Assembly: GCA_023623095.1 (NCBI GenBank)
Contig: JAMNXX010000015.1
Location: 1 to 5,431 of the forward strand
Direction of reading: 5' to 3'
From: Bacillota bacterium
GTDB taxonomy: Bacteria; Bacillota; Clostridia; Peptostreptococcales; Thermotaleaceae
Length of the DNA: 5,431 nt
Positions 3,932 through 5,431 of this stretch are shown here, piece by piece. A program made the translations under genes and the position numbers. Every line of letters starts with the position of its first letter. Within the stretch, counting starts at the first letter, position 1. The notes below the pieces were generated by a model. The model was not told the DNA's origin. It made no database searches and saw only the letters and a list, made by a program, of their open reading frames with translations.

Positions 3932-5431
3932 GCGTTTTTAATTTTTCAAAGGCAAATTGTCAAAACTGCTATAAATGTTTGCGTACTTGTCCCGTAAAAG
4001 CGATCAAAATTAAAGACGAACAAGCTGAAATCGTAGAGGAACGCTGCATTGACTGTGGGCAATGTTTAATTGTATGTCCTCAGCATGCGCGGGAAATAAA
4101 AAGCGATTTAGCGGAAATTAAGGAAGCGATTGCAAATAGAAAAAGGGTCATCGCCAGCGTAGCCCCCTCTTTTGCCGGAGCTTTTGAAATGGATCATGCA
4201 GGGCAGTTTGTTGCTGCTTTAAAGACCTTGGGGTTTTATATTGTAGAAGAAACGGCGGTAGGAGCGGAGGTTGTAGCGAAATTTTATAAACGATATATGG
4301 AAGAACAAAGGATGGACAATATCATCACGACCAGTTGTCCAGCTACTAACTATTTGGTTCAGAAATATTTTCCGTCTTTATCAAAGTATTTGACTCCAGT
4401 TGTTTCACCCATGCTTGCCCATGGGAAATTGATGAAGCATGAATATGGGATGGAAAGCTATGTCGTATTTATCGGTCCTTGTATCGCGAAGAAAGAAGAA
4501 GCGATGGAGTTTGAGCATGAAGGCATCATTAATGCGGTTTTAACATTTGACGAGCTTTCAAAGTGGTTGAAGGAAGAAAAGATTGTTCTGCGAGATTTAA
4601 AACCTCAAGACTTTGATAAAAAATCTTATCGAGGAGGAAGTGGGTTTCCTCTAAGAGGCGGAGTTTTTGAAAGTTTTTTGGAACAGGGAGAATCTCCTTA
4701 TGAAATGATTCATGTAGATGGAATTAAAGAATGCATGGAACTTTTTCGAACGATAGAAGAAGGAAAAATCCATCATGTATATGTAGAGGCGAATGTTTGT
4801 GATGGCAGTTGTATAGGCGGACTAGGAATGCCTCAAGATGGGGATAGCTCTTTTCAAAAAAAGAAACGAATTGAAGATTATGTAAAGCAAAAAGAAAAGA
4901 AACCTCCTTTTTTTTCTTATCCATCCGAGGGTTCGATTCATTTTTCGAAAGTCTTCTTTGAAAAGCCCATTGTAAAGAAACAAGCAAGTGAAGAAGAAAT
5001 CGATATGATTTTAAGAAAAATGGGGAAATACGAAGCGATTGATGAACTCAATTGTAGCGCATGTGGATACAATACGTGCAGGGAAAAAGCCCAAGCTGTA
5101 TTCGAGGGAATGGCAGAGATAAATATGTGTCTCCCGCATATGCGAAATAAAGCGGAGCGGCTAACCAATGTAATATTTGAAAATACGCCTAATATTATCA
5201 TTATTGTGGATGAAGAAATGCACATCAAGGAGTTTAATCCCAAGGCAGAAAAGGCTTTCAATGCAAGGGCTATCGATGTCAAGAATAAACCGATATCGAT
5301 ATTGATGGATGACAGCTGCTTTTATAAGGCCAAAGAGATGAAAGGAAAGCTGATAAATGAAAAAAAGGCATATCCGCAATACGATTTGGTTTTGCAGAAG
5401 AGCATATTATATCTTAAAGAGCAAAATGTTA
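3928..5431 (+). CDS. PAS-linked [FeFe]-hydrogenase-like sensory protein (3' partial)
   Basis: Open from TTG 3928 to the window end (501 codons, no stop). Residues 11-50 hold two ferredoxin [4Fe-4S] motifs (C11, C14, C17, C21; C40, C43, C46, C50). Residues about 60-300 form the H-cluster domain with modified motifs: L1 TTSCPATN (C137), L2 GPCIAKKEE (C185), L3 ANVCDGSC (C291, C295). All four cluster-anchoring cysteines are kept, but the proton-relay cysteine is serine (S136) and the usual methionines are G183 and N289. A further Fe-S domain follows (C376, C379, C384, C401; NCSACGYNTC then MCLPHMR), then a PAS domain from about 412, cut by the window end. This order matches group C HydS-type putative H2 sensors rather than catalytic hydrogenases. 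Output partners, commonly a phosphatase or kinase, would be downstream. It is coupled to the [2Fe-2S] gene by the TTGA overlap. Architecture is clear; sensing is inferred. Confidence 0.9.
   Translation, partial: MSVFNFSKANCQNCYKCLRTCPVKAIKIKDEQAEIVEERCIDCGQCLIVCPQHAREIKSDLAEIKEAIANRKRVIASVAPSFAGAFEMDHAGQFVAALKTLGFYIVEETAVGAEVVAKFYKRYMEEQRMDNIITTSCPATNYLVQKYFPSLSKYLTPVVSPMLAHGKLMKHEYGMESYVVFIGPCIAKKEEAMEFEHEGIINAVLTFDELSKWLKEEKIVLRDLKPQDFDKKSYRGGSGFPLRGGVFESFLEQGESPYEMIHVDGIKECMELFRTIEEGKIHHVYVEANVCDGSCIGGLGMPQDGDSSFQKKKRIEDYVKQKEKKPPFFSYPSEGSIHFSKVFFEKPIVKKQASEEEIDMILRKMGKYEAIDELNCSACGYNTCREKAQAVFEGMAEINMCLPHMRNKAERLTNVIFENTPNIIIIVDEEMHIKEFNPKAEKAFNARAIDVKNKPISILMDDSCFYKAKEMKGKLINEKKAYPQYDLVLQKSILYLKEQNV

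Noticed and set aside
4724..5379. Several - strand frames opposite the hydrogenase-like gene
   Set aside because: They are antisense shadows of a continuous, well-recognised coding frame.

Overview
The window looks like chromosomal DNA from an anaerobic, low-to-moderate-GC Firmicute, most likely a member of the Clostridia. This rests on oxygen-sensitive iron-sulfur and [FeFe]-hydrogenase-type genes, AG-rich Shine-Dalgarno sequences, TTG starts, a U-tract terminator, a near-consensus sigma-A-type promoter and a Rex-like operator. The genus cannot be named from the sequence. All supported genes lie on the + strand.

Left part (1-1389): the 3' portion of a gene fusing a LigB/Memo-like extradiol-dioxygenase-type domain to an AMMECR1 domain. 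Its partner, the AmmeMemoRadiSam radical SAM enzyme (2297-3280), lies downstream. Together they form the three-domain AmmeMemoRadiSam set, a widely conserved set whose biochemical reaction is not established.

Between these partners is an unusual 900-base gap (1390-2287). It holds a perfect 12-bp GC-rich palindrome, a MITE-like element of about 300 bp with long imperfect inverted arms (1471-1772) that encloses a small repeat related to the palindrome, and a 16-bp perfect inverted repeat with a competing pairing (1816-1897). It then holds a dense DnaA-box cluster (four consensus boxes within 130 bp, 1940-2069, plus two near matches), followed by an AT-rich stretch of about 24% GC leading to the radical SAM gene. 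The cluster is the most striking unexplained signal. It could be an origin-like element or a DnaA-titrating or regulatory locus, but GC skew does not switch sign across it.

Right part (3281-5431): a short transition region carries a possible 47-codon membrane-peptide ORF that collides with a strong intrinsic terminator (3517-3556). A clear promoter (-35 TTGATA, 17-bp spacer, -10 TATAAT) follows, its -35 box lying inside a Rex-like palindrome (3566-3583). This promoter should drive a small NuoE-like [2Fe-2S] protein (3680-3931) and, through a 4-base TTGA overlap, a [FeFe]-hydrogenase-like protein with a C-terminal PAS domain (3928 to beyond the window end). The latter keeps all four H-cluster cysteines but lacks the proton-relay cysteine and the usual methionines, the pattern of sensory (HydS-type) rather than catalytic [FeFe] hydrogenases. 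The Rex-like operator and PAS domain together suggest a redox- or H2-sensing operon.
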